Shown one piece after another: positions 23,063-36,240 of a stretch of 64,000 bases of DNA (position 1 is the first letter of the stretch; each line of letters starts with the position of its first letter). A model generated the notes under the pieces. That model made no database searches. It saw nothing but the letters and a program-made list of their open reading frames with translations, and was not told the origin of the DNA. This DNA is from Acheta domesticus (taxonomy: Eukaryota; Arthropoda; Insecta; Orthoptera; Gryllidae): assembly GCA_031308135.1 (NCBI GenBank), contig JAHLJT010009436.1, forward strand, positions 160,554,885-160,618,884. The letters run 5' to 3'. Made by a program: the position numbers and the translations under genes.

Positions 23063-23353
23063 ACAAGGCTGGGCCAGTTGGAACACAAAAAATTTTTAAC
23101 ACAATTGTTTGCCAATGATTTGGAAAATGTATTTCCATCATTAGGGCTTACAACCACCAGCTGTACTTACACAAACACATAAACAACTACATATTCTTTA
23201 CAATGGGGTGATTTATGAGGTGGTTATGTGTAACGGTTTATGTGTGTTCTCTTCTGGTGATTGCAAGCTCTGATGATAGAAATACATTTTCCAAAACATA
23301 GGCAAACAATCATGTGTTAAATTTCTTTTTTGCTCCTACTGACCAAGACCTGT
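23063..23353. mobile_element. Fold-back (MITE-like) element, about 290 bp
   Basis: Two imperfect inverted arms of about 120 bases with a small centre. The left arm contains ATTGTTTGCCAATGATTTGG and TGGAAAATGTATTTCC. The right arm contains the complements, reading GATTGTTTGCCTATGTTTTG and TGGAAAATGTATTTCT on the minus strand. The transcript would fold into one long hairpin. The end points are approximate and no clear target duplication is seen. Confidence 0.65.
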
Positions 23354-24045
23354 ATTGCTGACCTCAGTATAATATTTATAGATGTTAAGGATTTTCCACG
23401 ATAAAAGTCCTCACTGTGTTCTTCACTTTCACATCACAACTTTAACACTTACCTATCACTCTTCATCAGCAAACAAAATGCACTACTTTGTTCCATTGAA
23501 TACAATTTGGAATTATTTTTTCCATTCCCAGATTCTGACCAACATGGTCACAACTTTTCAAATACTCTTTTTAAACAGAATGGAAGAACAAAAAACATTC
23601 AGCTGTTTCATTGGTGGAAGCATTTTTTACAGTAAATGTTTTATAATGTTTTATGAAAGCGTTTTTTACAATAAGTTTTTCAACCATTTTGTTTGTTTTT
23701 TTAACTTTTCTGAAAAAGTGCTTTGTGGCCTACAAAAATTTAAAATAATTTGCATTTCTTAACCCTAAAATATCAATATTATGTATAAAAATTTGACAAC
23801 AAATACATAAATATATTACTTATAAAAGGTTCAGGTTCTATTTGCTGATTCTCAGGTTCAGCTTCTTCAATTTCTTTCTCAGAATCTGAATTCTGAACTA
23901 GAAATTTCTAGTTCAATGATGAATCAGCAACTTCATCATTACTTGATAAACAAACATTTTCGAAAAGCTTATTTATTAATTCAATCAGATTTAATACATT
24001 AAAATAACTTTTAGATGAGCCGGTCATGTTGTAAAAATGTCACAT

Positions 24046-24266
24046 AAGAGGGAATGTTGGGTCTGATGGACCCATCAACAACTTTGAGCAGGAATAGCAC
24101 ACCGCATTTTTGTGATAAAACTCAAACAAACGGTCATCATCAGTTCAAAAAGATTCAATTTGAAGGTAGACTGGTGGATAAGTTAAAAACTAATTTCATT
24201 CACTTGATAGACTGCTTCAAAGATGTCTCTGGGTCTGACAGACCCAACATCCCACTGCCAGGTTAA
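24046..24266. mobile_element. Small piggyBac-like MITE (tentative)
   Basis: ATGTTGGGTCTGATGGACCC (24054-24073) is mirrored by GGGTCTGACAGACCCAACAT (24231-24250). Each copy contains a small hairpin. TTAA stands at the right end (24263-24266), but no matching TTAA is seen at the left, so the call is tentative. Confidence 0.4.
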
Positions 24267-24288
24267 AAAAAAAAATCAACACAATTAA

Positions 24289-25098
24289 CCCTTGCATGGC
24301 CAAGCATGATATTGAAACATACCCATTAGTGTGGGGGACCCAAGTGACCCCCATCAATAGCTGTAACAAAAAAGCTGTTATACTGAGTTCAGAATAGTAC
24401 TTGCTTTATTACATATATTGTTATCATCTTACAATATTGTACAAGAATATTTGTGTAAATTTGGCAAATATTTTGTAATATATTGAAAAGTTGAAAAAGC
24501 ATTGCTTTTGTCTACTCATCTAAGTCATGTTATCATCTTTGGAATAACTATTATATAAAACATTTATAATTTCATATCATTATTATTACACAAACATTTG
24601 AACACACTTGTAGAGAACTTTTGGAAAATACGTAAAATAAATTTCTACCACTGAAATCCACTTGTAATATCTCGCTCACTCATGGCTGCTGTAAACACTG
24701 TTCCTTACAGCATGTGCAAGCACAATACATCTGAGAATAATGTTAAAAGCTGCATGGAGAGTTAAATTGAAGATAATTGCTAGCTACCAGTACTGACAAA
24801 TTTTTCTAGCACAATGGTGTCATGCTAGTTATGAAACAATGGCCAAATGCAACAGAAATATAAATGCGAACATCACAATATCAACAACAAGAAAGGCAAG
24901 TGAGGGGTAACTTGAGTACCCACAAGTCATTCCTATGTAATAAAAAAATGCATTACTATAAAAAGTGTGTTAAAATCTTCCAAATAAATGAATATTTACA
25001 TATGTAAGAGAAAAAAATTGTATTATCTTTTTTCTGTTAATCATAAGGGAAATAAGAGAAAAGGGGGAAGTTAAGTCCCCCACTCGGCCATGCGAGGG
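24289..25098. mobile_element. piggyBac-like non-autonomous element, 810 bp
   Basis: TTAA flanks at 24285-24288 and 25099-25102. The terminal inverted repeats are CCCTTGCATGGCCAAG on the left and, read from the right end, CCCTCGCATGGCCGAG. Just inside each end is a hairpin built on GGGGGAC and GTCCCCC-type arms (24331-24351; 25062-25082). There is no transposase; the core is AT-rich. Confidence 0.8.
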
Positions 25099-26067
25099 TT
25101 AAAATTATGCAATTGATACATGAAATATACATACTGGGAGAGGTACTCATTATTTTAAATAAATAACTATTGAAATTGATTGGCTAAAACCCATGATTAC
25201 CACAGAATTGAATGAACTTCTATAATTATCTCATTTCTGGCTGTTGGTTAGTTAAAGAAACTTATACGTTAAATTAATTGTATGTAGGTTAGAACTACAA
25301 AGAGCTTAGATTTAATGAATTTAATTTGTTGAATGCAGTGACTCACACAAACAGGTTGTCTCAGCAATGGAAAATCTCTATTTTGCACGAAATAAATATA
25401 TTCATCTTAGTCTGAGAATTTTGCAAGAACTATACAAGAATGAAAACAAAACAAAAAAACACATGTGGTTTGTAGGTCATGTTGAAAATATTGCTGACAT
25501 ATAAATTAAAGAACTAAAATGAACTTTTAAAGTTAGGAACCCCCAAAAGCATTATTACCAGGGCTGATTCTGATGACCTAAAAATTTTTTGAAAATTGCC
25601 AACAAAAACGATTTAAAAATGAGGAAAATGACTAGATGATTTAAAAATAAGGGGAAAATGACCTAATTTTTTAAGAAATACTAAAAAAAAAATTTGTACA
25701 AAAATGTTTACTAATTCAATAAATTTTACAATTTTAAATAAAATTTATTGATATAAAATCATATTTAATATGGTCTTCATTGTAAGAGGAAATATAATCT
25801 TCAGCTCCAATCTTCTGTCAATTTTGAAACGTGGAAAAAGTTACCAAAGATCCATGTAATTTTGAAAGATTGAAAAACAAGAGTACACATCGGTAATGAA
25901 TTTCATTAACTGACGCAATAAAAACTTTGTTTTAGTGTGTCTTCATAAATTCATAAAACATTCAGTAACAATTAAATATGAAAAGGAAACAAAATGAGTA
26001 AAAATTATGCAAAGGTTCAAACACTGACCTAAAATTTGAAAACTGGCAATAACTACACATTTCTGTC

Positions 26068-27890
26068 CTGAGTTAGGCAAAATACTTGAAAAAAGTATTT
26101 TAGATACCAAATACAAAATACTTCCATAAAAGTATTTTAAATATAAAATAGTATTTTAAAATACTTTTGAAAATACAAAATACAACCAATAGTGATCCAG
26201 TTTATTTATCAAAACTTGGTTGTGGTTTACAATTGCATGCAATTGGAATGTTTCCCTTCAACACAACTAGTTTTTCAAACATTGTATCACAAATGTTTCT
26301 TCTTGTAATTGTAAGTGATAAGGCTCTCATTCCATTAACATAGATTTTTGTAACAAGATCATCAAACTTTGGTTGATCATTTCCCTTTTCCTGGCTATTG
26401 AAGAAACCACACATTAAGCTTGTTTGTTTTAACTTTTGTGCATTAGCATCACTATTCTCAGTGCTGTTAATTTTCCTCCTCTGTGAACTTCATCTTCTCT
26501 TCCACTCATTTTCATAGTTTTCAAATTCACTCAACACACCAAGATGAAAATATTCTCTAAAATGTGTAAAGACATTATCAGTTCACTAGTCAAAAAAGTG
26601 ACCCGTGAAATTGACAGTCTACTGTACACTGTTGTGTACATTTTAAAATTTAGATTGATTGATAAGTGATAACAGGCATGTCAACTGCCAAGGTCATTTG
26701 TCCTGTAAGTGTAGTGCATCTTTTCTCTGAGAGGTGGCGTTAATCTTCCCCCGCTGGATGGTGAGATACGGTGCCAACCTGCTGTCAGCTAGCAGGGTTT
26801 TCCTCAACCAGGAATCTCCCACCAGCAGAGCATCGCCCCATCTGGGACAAGCGCTAAGCTCCCGACTGGTCTCCTGGCATGTGTGGTAGTATAGTGCATG
26901 TAAATGTGAGTGTGTATGGGGTGAGGATAGGACAAGGAAGAGGAAGGAAAGATCATGCGCACTCTGTTAGGGTACTCCTCCATCATTTGCCTGGTGTTGA
27001 TTGCAAAAATAATGGAAAACTACCAAGGAGAGCCGCTGGTTACTAGAATTCTCCTCCAGACAAGGACTTAGCTCAACCTACCTATCTAGCTAATGTCGAA
27101 AATAGTGCCACTGTTGGGACTCGAACCTAGGACCTCCTGGTCACAGCTACTGCAGTGACATCAGTTGGTGTTCAGCGCCACCTCTCCTGGTTCACTGTTT
27201 ATTATTTTAACTTTAAGTGTGTCTTAAAATATGTGGTTGCATTGTAGGAACCACTTATTATTGTCTGTTTGGTGGGCTTACAAATTTCACATGACGCTTT
27301 CACATTTGCACCTAACTCTTCAATATCTGTGCAATATGTTCCTTCTAGAACAGCATGTTTGGATTATTTATCAACTTCCACACTCATATCACAAGATTAG
27401 CTCTTTGCATGGCACAGGCACAAGCTTTTAATCAGTGTGCACTACCACCTTCCATGCATGTGGTGATGCATAATACGACAAATTGATGTAACGTCTGTAA
27501 AGTAATCTCCAAAATCCGTTAACAGATATCTTGCAGTGTCTCCACAAAAAAATTTTTCTTCGATTAACGAAAATTTTGAGTTATTAAAAATGTTCTTTTA
27601 AATACAGCTGCAGGGAACGAAAAAAAATTTGCTTCAAAATATCAAAAATTCATGTTATCGATGCTTGTATTTTCCAGGTTTCACCCTATATTTAAATTCA
27701 TATTTTCAATGGCTGAACAACAAAAATACAAAATTTTGTATTTTGAAAATACAAAATACTATCAGAAAGTATATTCAATACAAATACAAAATACAAGTTC
27801 AAATATGTATTTTCAATACAAAATACAAATTACAAAAGTATCAAAAATATGTATTTTAAATACAAGTATTTTTGATACTACCTAACTCTA
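26068..27890. mobile_element. hAT-like element with GTATTTT subterminal arrays (copy 1)
   Basis: Ends CTGAGTTAGGCAAAATACTT (26068) and, inverted, TAGAGTTAGGTAGTATCAAA (ending 27890) match the termini of the 54092-57490 element. Many GTATTTT/AAAATAC units fill about 120-170 bases inside each end. A minus-strand frame at 26202-26414 weakly resembles the N-terminal part of hAT transposases. No clean 8-bp duplication is visible. A SINE-like unit (26729-27186) lies inside. Confidence 0.55.
26729..27186 (-). mobile_element. SINE-like unit framed by 11-bp inverted repeats
   Basis: On the minus strand a B box (GGTTCGAGTCC at about 27118-27128) follows an A-box-like segment, suggesting a tRNA-derived head. 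Unusually, GAGAGGTGGCG (26729-26739) and CGCCACCTCTC (27176-27186) form perfect inverted ends. Confidence 0.5.
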
Positions 27891-27894
27891 TGTC

Positions 27895-30800
27895 ATGATA
27901 AACATTCATTTACAAGTTAGCTTCATCAAGAATGCACCAATGAAAAGATGACGCAATCAGAATCTGAACCCTGATTTTCACTAATGCAGTTAAAATATAG
28001 AATTATTGTATAGTAAAAATACTTACTGCAGATAATTGAAAGTAAAAATTGGTATAACCTCAACTTAATTGATCCTTTTTCATGTGTTTGTTAAGAGGTA
28101 ATCTCTGAGATACAAGGTCAAGAAGGATTTAATCTTCCTATTTCTCTTGTTTTCTATTCACCATTGCTCCACTTCATTTCATCTCAATTTTCTCTTCATC
28201 AAACCTACTTCATTCTCATAAGAGGATGTTTGACAAATACAGTTGTTAGTCTAAATCTACATCATAATAAGAATAATTGTATGTAGGAGTAAAGCTTTGC
28301 TTCTGACAGTTCTTGTAAATCATTAGAATGTGTCAGTCTAATTCCAAAATCAAACATTATCTAAGATTTGAAGCTGCAGTAATTGAAATTTAGCAGTAAA
28401 ATATGTTCATAGTTAGTAGCTTTCCAGATGATTTCTTTGCCAAGATAAAAATAAATGCTTTTTATGTTGAAACAATTTTCCTACATCATTTTCTTGGAAG
28501 TGATCAGTCTCATTTAAAAATGTTTTGGCATTTCTACTGTCACTTCACAAATGGAGAAATTAGTGTTATCCATTGCAAATGCAAGTCATCAGTATCAAAT
28601 ATATAAAATTAAGGTTTGAGTTTGCAAAAATAACCAAATGCCATACAAAACTTTATTACCATAAGGTTCTTTGTTTTTTTTACATTTTATTTCCATTTAT
28701 GAAGGTATGCAAGGATACATGCATAAATTGCAAACCACCCACACATCACAATCACATCTTCACAATCTACATTGAAAATGCTCCACCAGTATGATTAGTA
28801 AATAATTGCTTATGTACCATTGTATTTTATCTATAGTACACAACATACTGATATAGCTCTCCAAATTAACACTTATCTATATACAAGACATCAATATAAT
28901 TACCACAATGACTTTTCAGGAGAATTTACAATGATGTGGCAATCTTACTGTTTTCTGAACACAGTAATGTATGATTGCAACAGGGAATGTGAATATACAA
29001 ACATCCATCTTCATTCAATTGCAAAATAATAGGAGCATATTATTCTCAATAACAGTAGCAATCTTTTTCCTTCTTTTCTTTGGACTTGCAGAATAGACCA
29101 AGCATATGAGAATTCCAATCTTCATTGTTACTATGTTGCATGATATAAATTATGTTCAAGAAAAGCTTGAATGCCAGCAAGAACCTTGGCACTTTACCGC
29201 TGGATGAACATTTTTGTGATTTCACTTTCACAAACAAGTATGAACATTTAATCTCATTTATGTTCTCTTATTATTCAAAATATTTACACACACAATATTT
29301 TCTTTCACAATACTGCAATGCCATTGTGGTGGCCTAAGTGTGATTCACTTTTAAATTGTAAATACCCTTATTAATTTGTCAATAAAATAACACACAAATT
29401 CACAGTGTTGCGTGCTGTGACTATCTTCCTTTAATTATTCTACACATAAGTTTGAAAACAATATTTAATTTCACTTACAGTCATATTAATCCTCATAAAT
29501 GTTTTCTTGTGGTTGTTATTTTAAACATAAAATACCAATTAATTTTATATTACAAACAAAATCTGTTTGTAATATATCCGCTCAATTCCTCTTACAATAA
29601 TAACAAACAGACTTATTATATAGAGAGACTACCCCAAGAAGGTACCACTTTGTCAGCTACTGCTGGCAATACACTTGCATGAAATGTCCACTCATTCATT
29701 GGCAGTTGGCTCACTTCTTGCAATGCCACTGTCCATTTCACCAATAACAATGTTTATTTGTTTCCTGAATGGTGAAACTGGACCCTTCTTAGAGTAACTT
29801 CCCTTTAAAAGGAAGGACTCGAAAAGTAACAGTAATTAGCCAAACCACTATCAGATCAGAAATAGGTAGCTTCACAGTTTAAGAATTTTGAACTGCAGAG
29901 TATATTCCTATCAGTGTTCTTCAACACTGTTTTTTGCCACACTGAAAATTGTTCAACAATCACACTTTTTTTTATACAAACATGTCACCACTATGAATTA
30001 TAAAGTATTCTTTGACTTTAGGGTAATAAAAAAAAGATAACCAATTCTGCTCCTATTATTTTTGTATATTATGTAACATTTCTAATGTTCACTACACACA
30101 AGCATATAACAATTGCTTTCAGAAAAGCTTATACACACTTTAACTACTACTGAAGTGATTGGAGTTTAGCAACATTCAGAAATGCTTCATTTGAAAGTTA
30201 TGTTACCCCTTCAAAGAACACACCCATTTTAAATGTTGTACTTGAGAAGGCCACTACATATGTTTCATTTCTCTTCAAACATGCACACAATTTGATTGAC
30301 CACACTAATTATCCTCGGCCATTTTTAGACATTAATTAAATTTATACATTTAAGTTTTATTCTAGGTGTGTGTGTGCACCCAATTAGTTATGAGCCTATT
30401 TCAATATTGATTCTCAAAACTATTTAACTTAGCTTTAAAAATGCTTGAGTGCTTTCCGAATTGTGACAATTAGTACATTACTATACGTTATGTGTTTGTC
30501 CTTTTATGTTCCTTGTCAACGCCTTGAGAAATTCAAATTGAAAGTTGATTTTTTGTATTACATCAAGAATTAATTAATTTCAGTATTAATCATGCTAGCA
30601 ATTCACTGCTTTAATAAAGAGAGAGAAAACAAGAAATTTTGGGAATGCTTCTGCAAATTGAGCAAAATGCGATATAGTTTAGACCCCCAAAACTAATTAT
30701 TCTAAATATCCAATATATAAACAACTAAATGGAGTATTCACAATTTTTTAAATGATCACTATGAAGTAAAATAGCTATTATTACATCTTCCATAATGATA

Positions 30801-31370
30801 ATATACCACGATGCACGTGGCATTTTGAAAAATTTAATGAAGATTATGTGAATGAAGAAGGCATTCAGTATTAATATTTTTTTATTTCCATTGGGAATCT
30901 CAGAATGTGATTTGGATGAAATAACTGAAGCAGAAAATGAACACATGAATAAGCTTTTCAACTGCCCAACTGATCTCAACACTTAGTTATCAATAGACAA
31001 AATGGTTTACAATAATTAAAAATTCTATGACACTGGAATAAACTCAAAAGACCTTGCCAAGGAAAGGAAAACATTTATACAACAATATTCACTGTTTTGT
31101 TTTTCTGCAACATTTCCATTTTTGAATTTGGTGTATTTTAATGCAATAATATTTTACATCAGAGCTGAGAACACATTTTACATAGTTTTACAATGTTATT
31201 CATAAGCAATAGGTTCATACCATGTCAAATTTGGAAAATCCATTCACTGCATGCAACAATAGCAAGGTTATTACACTATAGTCTATAATGCAGACACACT
31301 AGATCATAGTCCCATTCAAAGCACCAATGCTGAAATTAATTGCAGATGTCTTTGTGAAAGGTACAGACAT
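27895..31370. other. Long AT-rich non-coding stretch
   Basis: I see no gene, RNA or transposon that I can support. All reading frames are short. Part of it may be downstream region of the RNF185-like gene on the minus strand. Confidence 0.5.
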
Positions 31371-31375
31371 TGCAT

Positions 31376-31381
31376 TTTATT
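31376..31381 (-). terminator. Candidate polyadenylation signal of the RNF185-like gene
   Basis: AATAAA on the minus strand about 250 bases past the stop codon at 31628. The position is plausible but there is no other proof. Confidence 0.3.
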
Positions 31382-31627
31382 CAAATTATATCACCCCACA
31401 GTTTGTTACTATTCCTGAAACACTACACAATCTGCCACCTCTACACACAATATTATAAAGAATGCAAGTTAATCATCTGGTGTGCAGTCTTTATTCCAAA
31501 CCTCACTGTGGAACCAGATTGTTACCCTTCTCGTGCAGAAAAAGAATATAAAAATAAACTGTAACACTAAAGATTGAAAATATGTACAAAGTGGATGCAA
31601 GATAACATCACTGTTCATTTATCAATG

Positions 31628-34600
31628 TTATGCCATAAGCAGCCAACAAACAAACATGATGGCCACCCAAAGAAATACCTTAGAAACAAATTGCTCTTCT
31701 TCAAACTGGGGAGTGCCTCTGGGTGCTGCAACAAACACAAAAGGACATTCGTACTTTCTATAGCTCTTATTAGAACATATTTTGGCACATTAACTTAAAC
31801 AAAAACCGGAACATACTTTAACCAGGAATTCCAATTTTAAAAAAAGAATGGGACTCAAATAGTATAAAATTTTAATACATTTACACAAGTAAAAGTTCTA
31901 ATACATTATCCAATACGTTTAGATACTAATACAATTTCGGAAAATACTGTAAAGGGAAGTGCGGATTTCGCAGAAGATTACAAAACCTGGAGAAAACAGG
32001 TTTTGTAGTCATTACAAATATTGCTTTTTCTTTGCACTCTCCATTATTTTTATTGCAATTAAAGGTTCTTCCCATTAGACATACATTTTGTTTGAAGTAT
32101 TTACCTAAATATACAATATTTACTTAAAAGGGGAGTAATCTGTTTTCACTGATAGGCAGGATGTCCTATTCATCTGGGGTATAATAAGTTACAATAAGAC
32201 AATTTCATGTAGAGAATATCTCTGAAATAACAAAATCACAAACCACAAGAAAGACAAGAAAAGGAGCTTACCTGCACTAGGCCTTGGTTCGCCAAAGTTG
32301 AATGTAGATGTGAAGAAACCAAAGGGGAAGGCACCGATTCCAAAGGACATGTGGAAGCCACCATCTCCAAAACCAAAACCAGGAAATCCCTTCATTCATA
32401 AAACATAAGCAATTAATTTAAGGCAGCACTCTAGGAACTCTACACCAGTTTCTTAATAAATGAGTCAACTTACTCCATTATTTTCAGGTTCCGATCGCTG
32501 GCCAGGAGGTCGAGGCGGTACTTTGTTCCTGTAAATAACACAGAAATGTTAAAAGTCTTTATTACTGATGGAATGAACTTCACTCAATTCATGAAGAATG
32601 TCTCTTAAAAACAATCAATAGTCCAGAGGAGGAAAAACTAGCCAATAGTTATTCACAAAGTAAGTGGAAATGTAACTTTACCACATACTAAATAATTCTG
32701 AACTAAAAATTGCATTTTTATGGATTAGAGCAAATTGTGCAGCATCCCAATGCACCACTATTTTACATATTATCAATTAATTTTGGATAAAAGAAACTTT
32801 ATCATTATGAACCCAAATTCATTGCATGGGCCTTGGAAGTTGAAAATAACATGGCCAAATCACACAATTCAGGAAAGTAACTCTACCTGTCATTACTGTT
32901 CCTATTAGTGAATGGAACTTTCGATAAAACGAAATAAAGAAAATTCAAATATTTCTTATGAAAGACAATAATCCAAGGCCCTAGAGCATCTTTTATTGGT
33001 TAAAAATTCATCTTGGGTTCACTTCACATTCCCCAAAATAACTAATGCATCTGAATCACGAGGTAGAAAAAATTGAGATAAACTTTCTTGACATTTCCTC
33101 TCCGGGTAGGTCTACAGTCTCGTTTCTTATCATAATTATTTTTCAGCACCACCTTTCTCTCTTTTCACTTCCTATTTTAGGGAGTCACTGTTAAATTTCA
33201 CAAAAATAATGGAGCCTTCAAAATATATTTTGAAGGCTCTTACCAAAGACCTTTTACTTACAATCCACATCCTGCTTATTTTATACGATCCAGACAGGCA
33301 TGACTAACAATTTAAAATTCAGTAGCGTAAACCCAAAACGATTTCCTATCTACTTTGCACAGTTCTGATAATTGATATACAATTGGGAAGTAATATTTAC
33401 ATCAGTTAAAGGAAAAAGAAAGAAAATATCTCTCCCACGTATTTCAGAGTAATAGTAACAGAAATTTGAATTCAGAAAGGCACCACTTTCACAGCAAGTT
33501 TCTCTTTCTCAATCAAACCAAAATTACCAAACCCAATGAATCTGATTTCCAGTTATTCTTTAGCGAAGAATGGAACTTATTTCCACAAGGGCACCCTATT
33601 TTTAAAACAATTCAATGAGCAAAATTAGAAAAATTTAGACTGGTTAATAAATGATACTGCACTAGTTTAGAATCCCCAAAAATGGTTAATAAAATTGTTA
33701 CCTTCAGCTTTGTACCCTCACATTATCAAACTTATTATCTTTGTTTATAGAAATTTGCAATACACTCCAATATGTCTTTGTCAATATTAATTTTTTGTGA
33801 TATTATATTTAAAAAAAACTCATCCATAGCAATCCTTAAATTACAGACATCTTTTTCATTTTGTATGTTTTTGACATGCAATAACTTTTTAATTTTTTAT
33901 CCAACAAAAATAATGAATTATGTTCAGAATTCATCAACTGATAACTCTGATCATACCACTTTTCAAAGACAGCAGGTTAGCAGTTAAATAGGACTCTCAG
34001 CATGTAGAAGCTTTCCTACAATATAATTTTACAAGTAATGTGATTGAATGATGAAATTATGTATTGCAATATATCATATTACATGTATATGTAAACCCCG
34101 TGGACATTGATCATAAAAAAAAAACACCCTATGTTTTTAGAAAGAAAACTAATGTTTTAATAGTAAGAGAAGTGATGTAATAAAATATTTTCGGCAAAAA
34201 GAAGTATGACAGGAACTTTGATGAGTTAAATCAAGTGCAGAAATTATGGTGATATGAGAAAGAAGTTTGCGTGATACATGAACTGAAATCAACTGAGAGG
34301 AGAAAAATATGTCCCAAAGACATGTATTTAAAAAACTGAAAACCAAAACATTGTTATTAGTTAAAAGAAATAACCACAGGCCAGTAATGGTGTGGGAATA
34401 TTTGCTGTAAATATTAGTATAGTTTTTTTGTTTTGTCATTAATTTTATTGTTCATGTAAATGCATGATTAATATAAGTTTCATCTGTTCAACACAGAAGC
34501 TTATAATATTTATTTTTTAGAATAGTAAATTATTACATTATATTAAACATTCTTTCACAACTCATCCAATGTTTTCCATGAAGAAACATTCTTAAGTACA

Positions 34601-35671
34601 GATCCGTGATCTGAAAATTAGTGAATAAAGAAACCTTTTACTGTGCTGGTATATCGTGAAAAAGTCTGGCATATTAAGAAAATAATAATTTTGGTATGGC
34701 ATATTGTCATCTGAATTTTCCAACTCTTAAGAACATACATTTACCTCTTCATATCACAAAATACAAATTCCAAACATTCAATAAATATGAAGGAAACTGA
34801 TGTCTAATTAAATTAACTGCAAATGTTTTATATTTGCATCATCATTAAGGATCACTTAACTACAGTGCAAAATTACAATATTTTGAATATTGCATTGCAA
34901 CATAATTCCACACAAACAATAGTGACACTGTACTTATAAAACTTGTGCCAACAATTGAACAAAATAAAATTGGGTTGATTTTTATTAAAAAATGTTGGGC
35001 ACCGCCACTAACTCGGGCAAATAATCAATTTCAGCAAGGCAAAATAAAGGATCTTATATGCATTTTTCTCCATTGTCAACAATCCCTGGGACAGAAGTTT
35101 GATGCTTCAATTTTCAACAGACCTTAGAGTAATGAGGTTAAAACGCACACACACTACCTAGAGAAGACTTGTGAAATCTCTGACGCAAATTACATGCAAA
35201 ATTACAAAATTTAGAACACGCTTTCAAGAGCTCCATCAAACCTAAACATTACCTTGGATCCTCTTGTTTGGTACTTCCACGACCATATAAAGGAATAACC
35301 TTTTCTTTGCTGATGGCTGCCTTGCACACAGGGCACACTTGTCTATTTGGACGTGTTTCAAGCCACTGATGAAGGCAGGGCCAACTGAAATATTTTTAAT
35401 GGACGTACTTCAACATATGTAAAAAGTTCTCAGCAACATTAATGTAAATTAACATTGTACTCGCAAAAGTATTCAACACACTCATAAATTAACTCAAAAT
35501 AAAATATGTTTTGTTAAAAGAAGAATACACACCAAAATAAATGGCCACAGAGACTCACTACAGCATCACGAGCTGTGTCAAGACATATATTGCATTCAAA
35601 CATTCGCTCGTCTTTCTCTTTTCTTTTTCTTCATTATTTCTTGAAGGGCCTGGTTCATTTGCTGCAGCCAT
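31628..35671 (-). CDS. RNF185: RNF185/RNF5-type RING E3 ubiquitin ligase, five coding exons
   Basis: A membrane-anchored E3 ligase of the RNF5/RNF185 family, known to act at the ER in degradation of misfolded proteins. Coding exons on the minus strand: 35671-35533, 35384-35253, 32528-32474, 32389-32272, 31725-31628. All junctions are GT-AG and phases agree. The RING (C3HC4) runs [33 protein letters not shown] (about residues 25-65). The family signature [16 protein letters not shown] follows, then a proline-rich linker, a Gly/Phe-rich first hydrophobic segment ([11 protein letters not shown]) and a C-terminal membrane segment ([15 protein letters not shown]) at the very end. Length is about 180 codons, as usual. 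Odd: the ATG at 35671 and the RING are one base out of frame (see findings). An Met just before the RING (about 35603) is the only in-frame alternative start. Confidence 0.92.
33212..33239. repeat. Perfect 28-bp palindrome in an intron
   Basis: GAGCCTTCAAAATA followed immediately by its exact reverse complement, inside the second intron of the RNF185-like gene. Confidence 0.85.
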
Positions 35672-35698
35672 GACAAAATAGCACTTTTTCACTGGGTT

Positions 35699-36240
35699 CT
35701 AAAGAAAAACACAAATCCACATACAGGTTGAAAATATGCTTTCTAGAATTCTACAATATTTTTAAACATCTTTTGAACAAAACAACAAAAATCATCCCGA
35801 TGTCAAGTCGTGATACATGCAATTATATGGTCGTATTTTGCATACCTAAAATTAATTATAGTCACCAACACATACGATTCACACACACATGAATTTGTCA
35901 GGAAAACATTACATTTGCGTCACAAACGTAACAGATAATAATAAAATTTGATATTAATTAACCTTCAACAAATGCAAACAGTTCAGATCACTTGTACATC
36001 AAGGCCAGATACACTTTATTAGGTTGTTGTCCGACTTGTTTCAAGTCGAGTGTAACGCATTAACAATACGCCAAAATCGAAATTTGTTACTCACAAACAC
36101 AGTCTTGACGAAAGCTGGAGACTTTTCGCATAGCACCACCACAGCACTACCAAGTATGTCAACTACGAATTATGTGTTGTTGCAGCTGATTTCTTCAGGA
36201 GAGGCAGTAGTTCCGCCGACTACGGTAAACATTTTAGAGC
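35699..36240 (-). other. Likely 5' UTR intron and first non-coding exon of the RNF185-like gene
   Basis: On the minus strand a good acceptor (TTTTCTTTAG, ending 35699) lies 27 bases before the ATG. A good donor, GTGAGT, begins at 36094. This predicts a non-coding first exon of roughly 36095-36240 and a 0.4-kb intron. The 5' limit is not determined. Confidence 0.45.

Noticed and set aside
27629..27885. Two overlapping plus-strand frames rich in Lys, Tyr and Ile
   Set aside because: They fall in the GTATTTT subterminal array of a hAT-like element.
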